Origin: an uncultured Dyadobacter sp.
GTDB taxonomy: Bacteria > Bacteroidota > Bacteroidia > Cytophagales > Spirosomataceae
Direction: 5' to 3'
Length of the DNA stretch: 30,822 bases
Assembly: GCA_937880795.1 (NCBI GenBank)
Contig: CALGRQ010000009.1
Span: 1-30,822 of the forward strand
The position numbers and the translations under genes are program-made. Under the pieces are notes generated by a model. The model had not been told where the DNA came from. It ran no database searches and saw nothing but the letters and a program-made list of their open reading frames with translations. This document shows positions 8,502 to 16,369 of the stretch, piece by piece (position 1 is the stretch's first letter; each line of letters starts with the position of its first letter).

Positions 8502-9059
8502 ATGACCTATTTACATTTCAAAGCACTCCACATCATATTCGTAGTAAGCTGGTTTGCCGGACTGTTTTACATACCCCGTTTGTTCGTGTACCATACCGAG
8601 GCAAATGACAAGCCAGAACCAGAACGGAGCATTCTCATTGCACAATTTAAAAAAATGCAAATGCTGCTATGGAAAGCCATAATGATACCTGCCTGCTACC
8701 TTGCAATCCTGTTTGGTGCTATCCTGATATATCTAACGCCTTCATGGCTAGATCAGGACTGGATGCAGCTTAAACTCGCTTTTGTGGCAGGATTGCTCAT
8801 ATATCACCTATATACAGGAAAAATAAGAAATGAATTAAGTGAAGGCAAGTTCCGCTTTACTTCCTTCCAGCTCAGGCTGTTCAATGAAATTGCGACCATT
8901 TTCCTGTTCTCGATTGTTTTCCTCGTTGTCTTAAAAAATACCGTAGACTGGCTTTGGGGAGTTTTGGGTCTTATAGTCTTTGCAGTATTGATGATGACTG
9001 CCGTGAGAATCGTGAAACAGATCCGTGAGAAAAATAAAGCTAACTCCACTGAGCGTTAA
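8502..9059 (+). CDS. hemJ: HemJ-like integral membrane protein (protoporphyrinogen IX oxidase family)
   Basis: A 185-residue membrane protein with about four helices. The opening run YLHFKALHIIFVVSWFAGLF with YIPRLFVYH, the central QLKLAFVAGLLIYHLY and the C-terminal helical pair match the HemJ (UPF0093) family. This family oxidises protoporphyrinogen IX to protoporphyrin IX and carries conserved His residues for heme. I start at the ATG at 8502 because HemJ proteins begin directly at MxYLxxKxLH. The longer frame from 8355 adds 49 residues without family resemblance, overlapping the msrA upstream region. No other heme genes are adjacent. The gene ends about 20 bp before the trp operon promoter. 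Confidence 0.88.
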   Translation: MTYLHFKALHIIFVVSWFAGLFYIPRLFVYHTEANDKPEPERSILIAQFKKMQMLLWKAIMIPACYLAILFGAILIYLTPSWLDQDWMQLKLAFVAGLLIYHLYTGKIRNELSEGKFRFTSFQLRLFNEIATIFLFSIVFLVVLKNTVDWLWGVLGLIVFAVLMMTAVRIVKQIREKNKANSTER

Positions 9060-9080
9060 AAATTTATTTAAACTTCTTAC

Positions 9081-9112
9081 TTGAAATTCTCAAATTGGTT
9101 TAGTTATATTTG
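9081..9112 (+). promoter_or_regulatory. Promoter of the trp operon
   Basis: TTG at 9081-9083, 21 bases, then TATATTTG at 9105-9112 fits the Bacteroidota TTG/TAnnTTTG consensus exactly. Transcription would begin near 9119, about 36 bases upstream of the leader peptide ATG. It is the only good promoter before trpE. Confidence 0.75.
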
Positions 9113-9154
9113 CAATAACAAAAATCGCCTGTAAAAGGCCTTGATACAAAAAAT

Positions 9155-9214
9155 ATGAAATTTACATTGAATACTATGGGTTGGTGGCGCAGTCGTCTTA
9201 AACGGATGGACTGA
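9155..9214 (+). CDS. trpL: trp operon leader peptide with tandem Trp codons
   Basis: A 19-codon open frame, MKFTLNTMGWWRSRLKRMD, lies between the trp promoter and a strong terminator and ends at TGA 9212-9214. Trp codons are rare, and two adjacent ones (9182-9187) are a hallmark of ribosome-mediated attenuation. When charged tRNA-Trp is scarce the ribosome would stall there and let transcription pass the terminator at 9259-9295 into trpE. The frame is too short for ordinary gene calling. As usual in Bacteroidota there is no Shine-Dalgarno, only an A-rich stretch before the ATG. The call is inferred from position and composition; translation is not shown. Confidence 0.85.
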   Translation: MKFTLNTMGWWRSRLKRMD

Positions 9215-9250
9215 TCTACGCTATTGCATGGTATACAAATGAAAATATAC
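9190..9250 (+). promoter_or_regulatory. Candidate attenuator 1:2 hairpin and second hairpin
   Basis: CAGTC (9190-9194), starting three bases after the Trp codons, pairs with GACTG (9209-9213), which overlaps the leader stop codon. An inner CGT/ACG pair may extend it. A ribosome stalled at the Trp codons would cover CAGTC and free GACTG. GTATA (9231-9235) can pair with TATAC (9246-9250), and GGAC (9208-9211) with GTCC (9268-9271) in the terminator arm, giving a possible but weak antiterminator. The pairings were found by eye and not by energy calculation. Confidence 0.5.
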
Positions 9251-9258
9251 TTTCCTTG

Positions 9259-9295
9259 CGGCTCGCTGTCCTTCCGACAGCGAGCCGTTTTTTTT
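9259..9295 (+). terminator. Attenuator terminator of the trp operon
   Basis: CGGCTCGCTGTC (9259-9270) pairs perfectly with GACAGCGAGCCG (9276-9287) around a 5-base loop, followed by eight T (9288-9295). This strong intrinsic terminator lies between the leader peptide and the trpE ATG at 9318, so it must be bypassed for the operon to be expressed. Confidence 0.93.
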
Positions 9296-9317
9296 AAAAT
9301 ACTATTCCAAATTTGAA

Positions 9318-10739
9318 ATGATACCTTCTAACAAAACTTATCAAATATCAACCAGTTATAGAAAATTACTGGCCGACACACTTACACCAGTTTCTATTTA
9401 CCTGAAACTTCGTGATCGATTTGTCAATACCATTTTACTCGAAAGCTCAGATTACCATGGTAACGAAAACTCATTTACATATATCTGCTGCGACCCTGTT
9501 GCTTCCTTTAAATTGAATAACGGGGTCGTTAGTCAGCGTTTTCCCGACCATACCAGCCAGGAATATACCTTGGATAAACCCAAGGATGCGGTACAGGCGC
9601 TGTATGGATTTGCACAAAGTTTTGTTTCCGAAAAAAATCAATTTCCGTTCATTACCAACGGTTTATTTGGACATATAACCTACGACGCTGTTTCGTATTT
9701 TGAGGACATTACGATACAGCCATCAACGCCTGAAACCGAGGTTGCCCAGATTATGTATCAGGTATACCGTTATGTGATCGCCATCAATCACTTTAAAAAT
9801 GAGCTCTATATATTCGAACACCATTATGAAGGTGGTGATGAAGGAATAGGTCTGGAACAGATAGAAATTCTGATCAAAAACCGCAATTTCCCTCAATACG
9901 ATTTCAAAATTAAGTCTGATGAAACCTCAAACGTGACGGATGACGAAATGAGAACCGTGATCCAGAAAGGAATAGACTACTGTCTTCGTGGTGATGTGTT
10001 TCAGATTGTTCCTTCCCGCCGGTTCAGCCGCGATTTTCAGGGTGATGAATTCAATGTATACCGTGCATTGCGATCGATAAACCCATCGCCATACCTGTTT
10101 TATTTTGACTACGGCAACTATAAAATCTTTGGCTCATCTCCCGAAAAGCAAATATTTATTAAGAACGGACAGGCTGAAATTCACCCGATTGCAGGCACAT
10201 TCCGCCGTACAGGTGACGACCAGGCCGATGCCGAAGCCGCTCAAAATCTGTTGAATGACCCGAAAGAAACTGCTGAACATGTCATGCTGGTAGACCTCGC
10301 GCGTAATGACCTTAGCAGAAGCTGTGACGCCGTGAAAGTGACCAACTATAAAGAAGTTCAGTACTACTCACACGTGATTCATTTGGTGTCAAAAGTGGTT
10401 GGAAAAATGAACGAAGGGGTAAATCCACTCCAATTAGTTGCTGATACTTTCCCTGCCGGAACCCTGTCGGGCGCACCGAAGCACAATGCCATGAAACTGA
10501 TTGACGGGATGGAGACTACCAACCGGAGCATTTATGGAGGCGCTATTGGTTTTATGGATTTCAACGGAGATTTTAACCATGCCATAGCTATACGTACCTT
10601 CCTCAGCAAAGACAATACCTTGTTTTATCGCGCAGGAATGGGCGTTGTTGCTAAGTCGGTTGTAGAGAGCGAATTGCAGGAAATCAATAGCAAGCTTGCT
10701 GCGTTGCGGAAGGCTATTGAAGTTGCAGAGGATATTTAA
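9318..10739 (+). CDS. trpE: Anthranilate synthase component I
   Basis: A 473-residue enzyme that, with TrpG, converts chorismate and glutamine to anthranilate, the first step of tryptophan synthesis. The N-terminal LLES motif (residues 40-43), which in TrpE binds feedback-inhibiting tryptophan, is present. The C-terminal chorismate-binding domain has FQIVPSRRFSR, IAGTFRRTGDD, VDLARNDLSR, FPAGTLSGAPK and YGGAIGFMDF. These motifs, the intact LLES, the trpG downstream and the trp attenuator upstream favour TrpE over PabB. The ATG at 9318 lies 23 bases after the attenuator T-run. Expression probably responds to both Trp-tRNA level (attenuation) and tryptophan itself (allostery). Confidence 0.96.
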   Translation: MIPSNKTYQISTSYRKLLADTLTPVSIYLKLRDRFVNTILLESSDYHGNENSFTYICCDPVASFKLNNGVVSQRFPDHTSQEYTLDKPKDAVQALYGFAQSFVSEKNQFPFITNGLFGHITYDAVSYFEDITIQPSTPETEVAQIMYQVYRYVIAINHFKNELYIFEHHYEGGDEGIGLEQIEILIKNRNFPQYDFKIKSDETSNVTDDEMRTVIQKGIDYCLRGDVFQIVPSRRFSRDFQGDEFNVYRALRSINPSPYLFYFDYGNYKIFGSSPEKQIFIKNGQAEIHPIAGTFRRTGDDQADAEAAQNLLNDPKETAEHVMLVDLARNDLSRSCDAVKVTNYKEVQYYSHVIHLVSKVVGKMNEGVNPLQLVADTFPAGTLSGAPKHNAMKLIDGMETTNRSIYGGAIGFMDFNGDFNHAIAIRTFLSKDNTLFYRAGMGVVAKSVVESELQEINSKLAALRKAIEVAEDI

Positions 10740-10805
10740 GCCTAGCAATTTTAGATTCTGTTGCGGGCAACTGCATTACCCAAATTATTAAATCAAGAAC
10801 AAAAA

Positions 10806-10840
10806 GGCCAACAGCTGAATGCTGACAGCCAATAGCCGAC
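10806..10840 (+). repeat. Degenerate GCTGA/AGCC-rich repeat before trpG
   Basis: The 35 bases just before trpG read as loosely repeated units of 7-10 bases (AGCTGAAT, GCTGACAGCC, AATAGCCGAC). Similar CTGA/AGCC repeats occur between genes in several Bacteroidota genomes; that comparison is from memory. It may be the remnant of such an intergenic repeat. No coding role is likely. Confidence 0.35.
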
Positions 10841-10845
10841 TATAT

Positions 10846-11412
<567 letters not shown>

Positions 11413-11460
11413 TAAAAATGTCCTATACAAGATCAAATACATTAAAAATACATTGAGGTT

Positions 11461-12450
11461 ATGAAAGCGATTCTAAGTAATCTGTTTGAATATAAAGTAT
11501 TAACCAAGCAACAATCCAAAGAAATCCTGATCGGAATTAGTTCGGGTAAGTATACCAATTCTGAAATTGCTTCCTTTCTTACCATATACGCGATGCGCAG
11601 TATTACGGTAGAAGAATTGGAAGGATTCCGTGACGCGATGCTGGAAATGTGCCTGTCGGTGGACCTTTCTGCCTACGACCCCATCGATGTTTGTGGTACT
11701 GGCGGAGATGGTAAAGATACTTTCAATATCTCCACGCTATCGTGTTTTGTTGTAGCGGGAGCAGGACAAAACGTGGCGAAACATGGAAATCATGGTGTGT
11801 CGTCCTTATGCGGTTCCTCTACGGTTTTAGAATACCTGGGAGCCAAATTTACCAATGAGAAAGACATTCTTGAAAAACAGATAGCCACAGCAGGAGTGTG
11901 TTTTTTACATGCCCCGCTTTTTCATCCAGCCATGAAAAATGTGGCACCCGTCCGCCGCGAATTGGGCGTGAAAACCTTCTTCAACATGCTGGGCCCCATG
12001 GTAAATCCGGTATCGCCTCAAAAACAATTGGTAGGGGTGTTTAGTCTTGAATTAGCCCGGCTTTTTGCTTATCTTTACCAACAAACCGATAAGCGCTTTT
12101 TAGTACTTCATGCACTTGACGGATACGATGAAGTGTCATTAACAGGCTCGTTTAAGATCATTACAGCTCATTCTGAGCAAGTTTTAACTCCTTCACACCT
12201 GGGGTTGAACACCTTACGAGCCGAGCAGCTTTCGGGAGGAGAAACAGTGGAGGCATCGGCGAAGATCTTTATGAATGTTTTGAATAATGAAGCCACAGAA
12301 GCTCAAAAACAAGCCGTTTTGGCCAATGCATCTCTGGCTTTGTATTGCGCCAATCCACAAAATTCATTAAGCGACTCGGTAGCGATGGCAAGGGAGTCAC
12401 TCGAAAGCGGAAAAGCATTGCGCAGTTTCAAAAAATTAATCGAAATATAG
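11461..12450 (+). CDS. trpD: Anthranilate phosphoribosyltransferase
   Basis: A 329-residue enzyme transferring phosphoribose from PRPP to anthranilate. The PRPP-binding motif CGTGGDGKDTFNIST is at about 78-92 and KHGNHGVSS, contacting anthranilate and PRPP, begins at residue 107. The run PVRRELGVKTFFNMLGPMVNP is also typical of the family. Length is normal for TrpD. It lies 48 bp after trpG and is a separate polypeptide, so there is no TrpG-TrpD fusion of the enterobacterial type. All key motifs are intact. Confidence 0.96.
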   Translation: MKAILSNLFEYKVLTKQQSKEILIGISSGKYTNSEIASFLTIYAMRSITVEELEGFRDAMLEMCLSVDLSAYDPIDVCGTGGDGKDTFNISTLSCFVVAGAGQNVAKHGNHGVSSLCGSSTVLEYLGAKFTNEKDILEKQIATAGVCFLHAPLFHPAMKNVAPVRRELGVKTFFNMLGPMVNPVSPQKQLVGVFSLELARLFAYLYQQTDKRFLVLHALDGYDEVSLTGSFKIITAHSEQVLTPSHLGLNTLRAEQLSGGETVEASAKIFMNVLNNEATEAQKQAVLANASLALYCANPQNSLSDSVAMARESLESGKALRSFKKLIEI

Positions 12451-12506
12451 GTCTCAGTACGTATTTTGAATAAACCGTTACAGTTATTTTGAAGATTAGA
12501 GTTTCT

Positions 12507-13211
12507 ATGTTGTATCGTTTCCTAACCCTTTTATTACTGCTGACTGCTTATTGCTTCGTAGCCGAGGCGAAAAAAAAGGAGGCGGGTGAAGAAAAAAAGA
12601 AATACCAACGCTTGCTCTACATCCCCAAAGATTACAGCGCCAAAAAGAAATACCCCCTGGTTATATATCTTCACGGAAGTTCACAAAAGGGAAACGACCT
12701 CAATAAATTAAAAGCGTATGGCCTGCCACAGTTAATAGATCAGGGTGCAAATTTTGAGTTTATTATAGCTGCACCACAGTGTCCCTCAGAAGCACCCCTT
12801 TGGTCATCTGAAAACTGGTTCGACGCTCTTTTCGAGGAACTTACAACCAAGTATAATATCGACACCGATCGCGTATACCTTACAGGGATCAGCATGGGAG
12901 GAGGAGGAACATTTGAAGTAGCCAAGAAGAATCCGGATAAATTTGCCGCGTTGGTGCCTTTATGTGCATGGCAGAGTTCTGCAAGCGATATATGTAAATT
13001 GAAAAACATCCCAATCTGGACACTACATGGTGCCGCCGATGACATTGTGCCCATATCCCAGACCGAGGAAAAAGTGAAGAAATTAAAGGAATGCCATGGA
13101 AATATCAAATTTAGCTCGCTTGAAAACGAGGGACATGGCATTCAATGGATATATGGAGATCAGGAAAAATATCGAATTTTTGACTGGATGTTAAGTCATA
13201 AGAAAAAATAA
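12507..13211 (+). CDS. Predicted secreted alpha/beta hydrolase inside the trp operon
   Basis: A 234-residue protein with a signal peptide (MLYRFLTLLLLLTAYCFVAE) and an alpha/beta-hydrolase fold. VIYLHGSSQKGN is the oxyanion strand-turn, GISMGGGG the nucleophile elbow with Ser, WTLHGAADDIVP holds the acid Asp and EGHGIQWIY the catalytic His. It resembles the phospholipase/carboxylesterase and PHB-depolymerase-like esterases; the substrate is unknown. The ATG at 12507 is preferred over an in-frame TTG at 12489 because it begins directly at the signal peptide. It follows trpD by 56 bp and ends 5 bp before trpC, so it is co-transcribed with the pathway though no role in tryptophan synthesis is known. 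Confidence 0.88.
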   Translation: MLYRFLTLLLLLTAYCFVAEAKKKEAGEEKKKYQRLLYIPKDYSAKKKYPLVIYLHGSSQKGNDLNKLKAYGLPQLIDQGANFEFIIAAPQCPSEAPLWSSENWFDALFEELTTKYNIDTDRVYLTGISMGGGGTFEVAKKNPDKFAALVPLCAWQSSASDICKLKNIPIWTLHGAADDIVPISQTEEKVKKLKECHGNIKFSSLENEGHGIQWIYGDQEKYRIFDWMLSHKKK

Positions 13212-13216
13212 GGCCG

Positions 13217-14035
13217 ATGAATATATTAGAAAAAATTGTTGCCCGTAAGCGGGAAGAAATAGCAGAGGCTAAAACCATCCGATCAATTTCCGATCTGATG
13301 CAGGCCCCATTGTTTACACGTCAGACAATTTCACTCTCAGCGGCTCTAAAAACGGCAGAAAAGCCGCAGATCATATCTGAATTCAAGAGAAAGTCACCCT
13401 CAAAAGGTATCATCAATGGCGATGTTAACCCTGCTGAGGTAACGTCAACCTACGTAGCTGCGGGTGCTGCGGCACTTTCCGTACTCACCGATATAGACTT
13501 TTTTGGGGGCTCTTTCGATGATTTCGCCAAAGCGCGCGAAGCTAACCCCGGCATACCCATGTTGCGGAAAGACTTTATGGTAGATGAATATCAACTTTAT
13601 GAAGCAAAGGCGATTGGAGCGGATATTGTTTTACTCATTGCTGCCTGTCTGACAGCCCAGGAAGTGCGGTCTCTAAGTTTGAAAGCACATGAATTGGGTC
13701 TAGAAGTATTGCTGGAAGTACATAGTGCCGAGGAGTTAAAAGAAACCCTGTGCGACAGCGTTGATATGGTAGGCGTAAACAACAGAAACCTCAAAACATT
13801 TGAAACTTCTGTTGAAACGTCCATCGAATTAAGCCAGTTAATACCTGATTCATTCGTAAAAATTTCTGAGAGTGGATTGAAAGACGCAGAAACTATCGCA
13901 CGCCTGTACCAACACGGGTATAAAGGCTTTCTGATAGGCGAAACTTTTATGAAAACCGTAAATCCAGGAGCCGCACTCCAAGATTTACAAAATGATTTAT
14001 CAAAATTTAATCATCTAAATCCTCTGGTAGTATGA
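13217..14035 (+). CDS. trpC: Indole-3-glycerol phosphate synthase
   Basis: A 272-residue (beta/alpha)8-barrel enzyme that closes the indole ring. ISEFKRKSPSKG (about 53-64) holds the catalytic Glu and Lys, LRKDFMVDEYQLYEAKAIGA the second conserved Lys and acid, then LEVLLEVHS, VGVNNRNLKTF and KISESGLK. It opens MNILEKIVARKREEI, normal for the family. The ATG lies 5 bp after the hydrolase stop, and the 3' end overlaps trpF by 4 bp (ATGA), so the two are probably translationally coupled. It is a separate protein from TrpF, unlike the enteric TrpC-TrpF fusion. Confidence 0.97.
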   Translation: MNILEKIVARKREEIAEAKTIRSISDLMQAPLFTRQTISLSAALKTAEKPQIISEFKRKSPSKGIINGDVNPAEVTSTYVAAGAAALSVLTDIDFFGGSFDDFAKAREANPGIPMLRKDFMVDEYQLYEAKAIGADIVLLIAACLTAQEVRSLSLKAHELGLEVLLEVHSAEELKETLCDSVDMVGVNNRNLKTFETSVETSIELSQLIPDSFVKISESGLKDAETIARLYQHGYKGFLIGETFMKTVNPGAALQDLQNDLSKFNHLNPLVV

Positions 14036-14682
14036 AAATCAAAGTTTGTGGAATGCGCCAGCAAAGCAATATCGAAGAATTAGTAGAGCTGAAACCCAAC
14101 TACATCGGTTTTATCTTTTACGAAAAATCACCTCGTTTTGCAGGAGAAGAATTGAATGAGGAATACATCAAATCGATTCCAAATGATATCAAGAAAGTAG
14201 GGGTTTTCGTAAACGCCAATCCAGGTTATATACTAGATACGGTTAAAAAATATGACCTGCAATATGCGCAATTACATGGCAACGAATTGCCGGATATATG
14301 CCGTAGTTTGCGCCAAAAAGGGGTGAGTATCATCAAAGCATTCTCGATCGACGATAGCTTCAATTTTGCAATGCTAAACAATTACAAGTCGGTATGTGAC
14401 CTGTTCTTGTTCGATACAAAAGGGGATCATCCGGGCGGTAATGGTACCACATTCAACTGGAAATTATTAGAAAAATACGATAACGAAAAACCGTTCTTCC
14501 TCAGTGGTGGCATCGGTCCTGATAACATTGAGGACATCATTAGTCTCTCTAAAAAGCTCCGTATCTACGGCATAGACTTAAACAGCAAGTTCGAAATCGA
14601 GCCTGGCATTAAGGATATACCTAAATTGGAAGAGTTGTTTGGGATGATAAGAGTAAAAGAGGAGGAAGAAGCAGAAGCTTAA
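14032..14682 (+). CDS. trpF: Phosphoribosylanthranilate isomerase
   Basis: A 216-residue barrel enzyme for the Amadori rearrangement of phosphoribosylanthranilate. Catalytic Cys6 in KVCGM and Asp128 in FLFDTKGDHPGGNG are present. GFIFYEKSPRF, VGVFVN, QLHGNE, and the phosphate-binding loops FFLSGGIGPDNI and YGIDLNSKFEIEPGIKD also match. The last loop reads GIDLNSKFE where many bacteria have GVDVSSGVE. The C-terminal tail EEEEAEA is an acidic extension. The gene overlaps trpC by 4 bp and precedes trpB by 6 bp. Confidence 0.95.
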   Translation: MKIKVCGMRQQSNIEELVELKPNYIGFIFYEKSPRFAGEELNEEYIKSIPNDIKKVGVFVNANPGYILDTVKKYDLQYAQLHGNELPDICRSLRQKGVSIIKAFSIDDSFNFAMLNNYKSVCDLFLFDTKGDHPGGNGTTFNWKLLEKYDNEKPFFLSGGIGPDNIEDIISLSKKLRIYGIDLNSKFEIEPGIKDIPKLEELFGMIRVKEEEEAEA

Positions 14683-14688
14683 CTAAAT

Positions 14689-15891
14689 ATGATGGCATCA
14701 GTAGCAGAAAAAAACTTGTATCAGGTTAACAGCCGTGGGTATTACGGAACATTTGGAGGAGCATTTATACCTGAAATGCTGTATCCCAATGTGGAAGAAC
14801 TTCGGGAGCATTATTTGCAGATTATTTCAGACCCCTCGTTTCAAGCGGAGTACAACGATCTTCTTCGTAATTACGTAGGGCGTCCAACCCCACTTTACAA
14901 AGCGAACAGATTATCAGAGAAATACAATACCAATATCTTCCTCAAACGTGAAGACCTTTGCCATACGGGAGCACACAAGGTAAACAATACCATTGGACAA
15001 ATTTTGCTCGCTAAACGGCTCGGAAAAAAACGTGTAGTGGCAGAAACCGGGGCCGGACAACATGGAGTGGCTACCGCTACGGTTTGTGCGCTCATGAACA
15101 TCGAATGCATCGTTTACATGGGTGAACTTGATATAGAACGTCAGGCTCCGAATGTGGCCCGTATGAAAATGCTTGGCGCAGAAGTACGCGCAGCTACCTG
15201 CGGATCTAAAACATTGAAAGATGCAACCAACGAAGCCATGCGTCACTGGATCAACAACCCGGTAGATACGCACTATATCATCGGTTCAGTGGTAGGTCCT
15301 CATCCATATCCCGATATGGTTGCACGTTTCCAATCCATTATTTCAGAGGAAATGCGTTGGCAACTCAAAGAACAAACCGGAAAAGAAACACCTGACTACG
15401 TGGTGGCCTGTGTTGGGGGAGGAAGTAATGCCGCAGGTGCATTTTATCATTTTCTGGATGAGGAACAGGTTAAACTCGTAGCTGTGGAAGCCGCAGGCCA
15501 GGGAGTTCATTCTGGACATTCGGCAGCCACTACTGCGCTGGGCAAGCCCGGGGTGTTGCACGGAAGCCGTACCATCCTCATGCAAACTGAAGATGGACAG
15601 GTAACTGAACCCTATTCTATATCAGCTGGGTTAGATTATCCTGGTATCGGACCTCAACATGCATATTTATTTGACAGTGGACGAGGAACATTCCTTTCTG
15701 CCACAGACGATGAGGCTGTTCAAGCCGCTTTTGAACTCACACGCCTTGAGGGTATTATTCCTGCATTGGAATCTTCTCATGCACTAGCAGTGCTTGGCAA
15801 GCTAGGTGCCACCCCGAACGAAACGGTGATTCTCAACCTCTCGGGCCGGGGAGACAAGGATATGGCTACCTATATGAAGTATATCGACTAA
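14689..15891 (+). CDS. trpB: Tryptophan synthase beta chain
   Basis: A 400-residue PLP enzyme that condenses indole with serine. The PLP lysine is Lys97 in CHTGAHKVNN, GRPTPLY precedes it, and the phosphate-binding loop is GGGSNAAGAF. The opening YYGTFGGAFIPEML and the conserved GLDYPGIGPQHAYL identify TrpB1, the type that works with TrpA. There are two adjacent ATGs (14689 and 14692), and either may be used. TrpB and TrpA form a channelled complex, yet here a Dabb lipoprotein gene lies between their genes. The gap after trpB has only weak hairpins (GGGTT/AACCC at 15917-15930). Confidence 0.97.
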   Translation: MMASVAEKNLYQVNSRGYYGTFGGAFIPEMLYPNVEELREHYLQIISDPSFQAEYNDLLRNYVGRPTPLYKANRLSEKYNTNIFLKREDLCHTGAHKVNNTIGQILLAKRLGKKRVVAETGAGQHGVATATVCALMNIECIVYMGELDIERQAPNVARMKMLGAEVRAATCGSKTLKDATNEAMRHWINNPVDTHYIIGSVVGPHPYPDMVARFQSIISEEMRWQLKEQTGKETPDYVVACVGGGSNAAGAFYHFLDEEQVKLVAVEAAGQGVHSGHSAATTALGKPGVLHGSRTILMQTEDGQVTEPYSISAGLDYPGIGPQHAYLFDSGRGTFLSATDDEAVQAAFELTRLEGIIPALESSHALAVLGKLGATPNETVILNLSGRGDKDMATYMKYID

Positions 15892-15979
15892 TTGGCAGTC
15901 AAAACGGACTGAAAATGGGTTACATAACCCTTTGTATCGTAACATTTTAAATGATTATTAATCCTTAACCCAACTACGA

Positions 15980-16369
15980 ATGAACATTAAAATGCTCTTT
16001 TTAGCCGGACTACTCTTACTGGGTTCCGTTGCCTGTACTTCAAATAACCAAACACCACCTAAGAAAATGTTACGTCACGTTGTTTTATTCAAATTCAAAG
16101 ATGCTGCAACTCCAGCACAAGTGAAAGAGGTAGAAGACGCTTTCCGTGAGCTGCCCTCTAAAATAAAAGAGATTAAAGGATTTGAATGGGGTACCAACAA
16201 CAGCCCGGAAGGCTTGTCGCAAGGCTTCACACATGTATTTTTTGTATCATTCAACAGCGAAGAAGATCGCGCGGTATATTTGCCTCATGCGGAGCATAAA
16301 GCTTTTGTAAAGGTATTAGAACCACATCTTGATAAAGCCTTGGTTGTTGACTACTGGACTAAAGAATGA
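15980..16369 (+). CDS. Dabb-domain lipoprotein between trpB and trpA
   Basis: A 129-residue protein. It starts with a lipoprotein signal (MNIKMLFLAGLLLLGSVAC, lipid Cys near residue 19) and a short linker. A stress-responsive alpha/beta-barrel (Dabb) domain follows, with the typical LRHVVLFKFKDAATPAQV opening, then FEWGTNNSPE and FTHVFFVSFNSEEDRAVYL, and AEHKAFVKVLEPHLDKALVVDYW at the end. Dabb proteins are small ferredoxin-like dimers with varied or unknown roles. Its stop overlaps the trpA start by 4 bp (ATGA), implying translational coupling with trpA. There is an 88-bp gap after trpB. The biological link to tryptophan synthesis is unknown. Confidence 0.88.
   Translation: MNIKMLFLAGLLLLGSVACTSNNQTPPKKMLRHVVLFKFKDAATPAQVKEVEDAFRELPSKIKEIKGFEWGTNNSPEGLSQGFTHVFFVSFNSEEDRAVYLPHAEHKAFVKVLEPHLDKALVVDYWTKE

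Noticed and set aside
12489..12506. TTG start for the trp-operon hydrolase
   Set aside because: The ATG at 12507 begins directly at a good signal peptide, so the TTG is not needed.
15917..15930. GGGTT/AACCC hairpin after trpB as a terminator
   Set aside because: Only five base pairs followed by three T; too weak, and the operon clearly continues to trpA.
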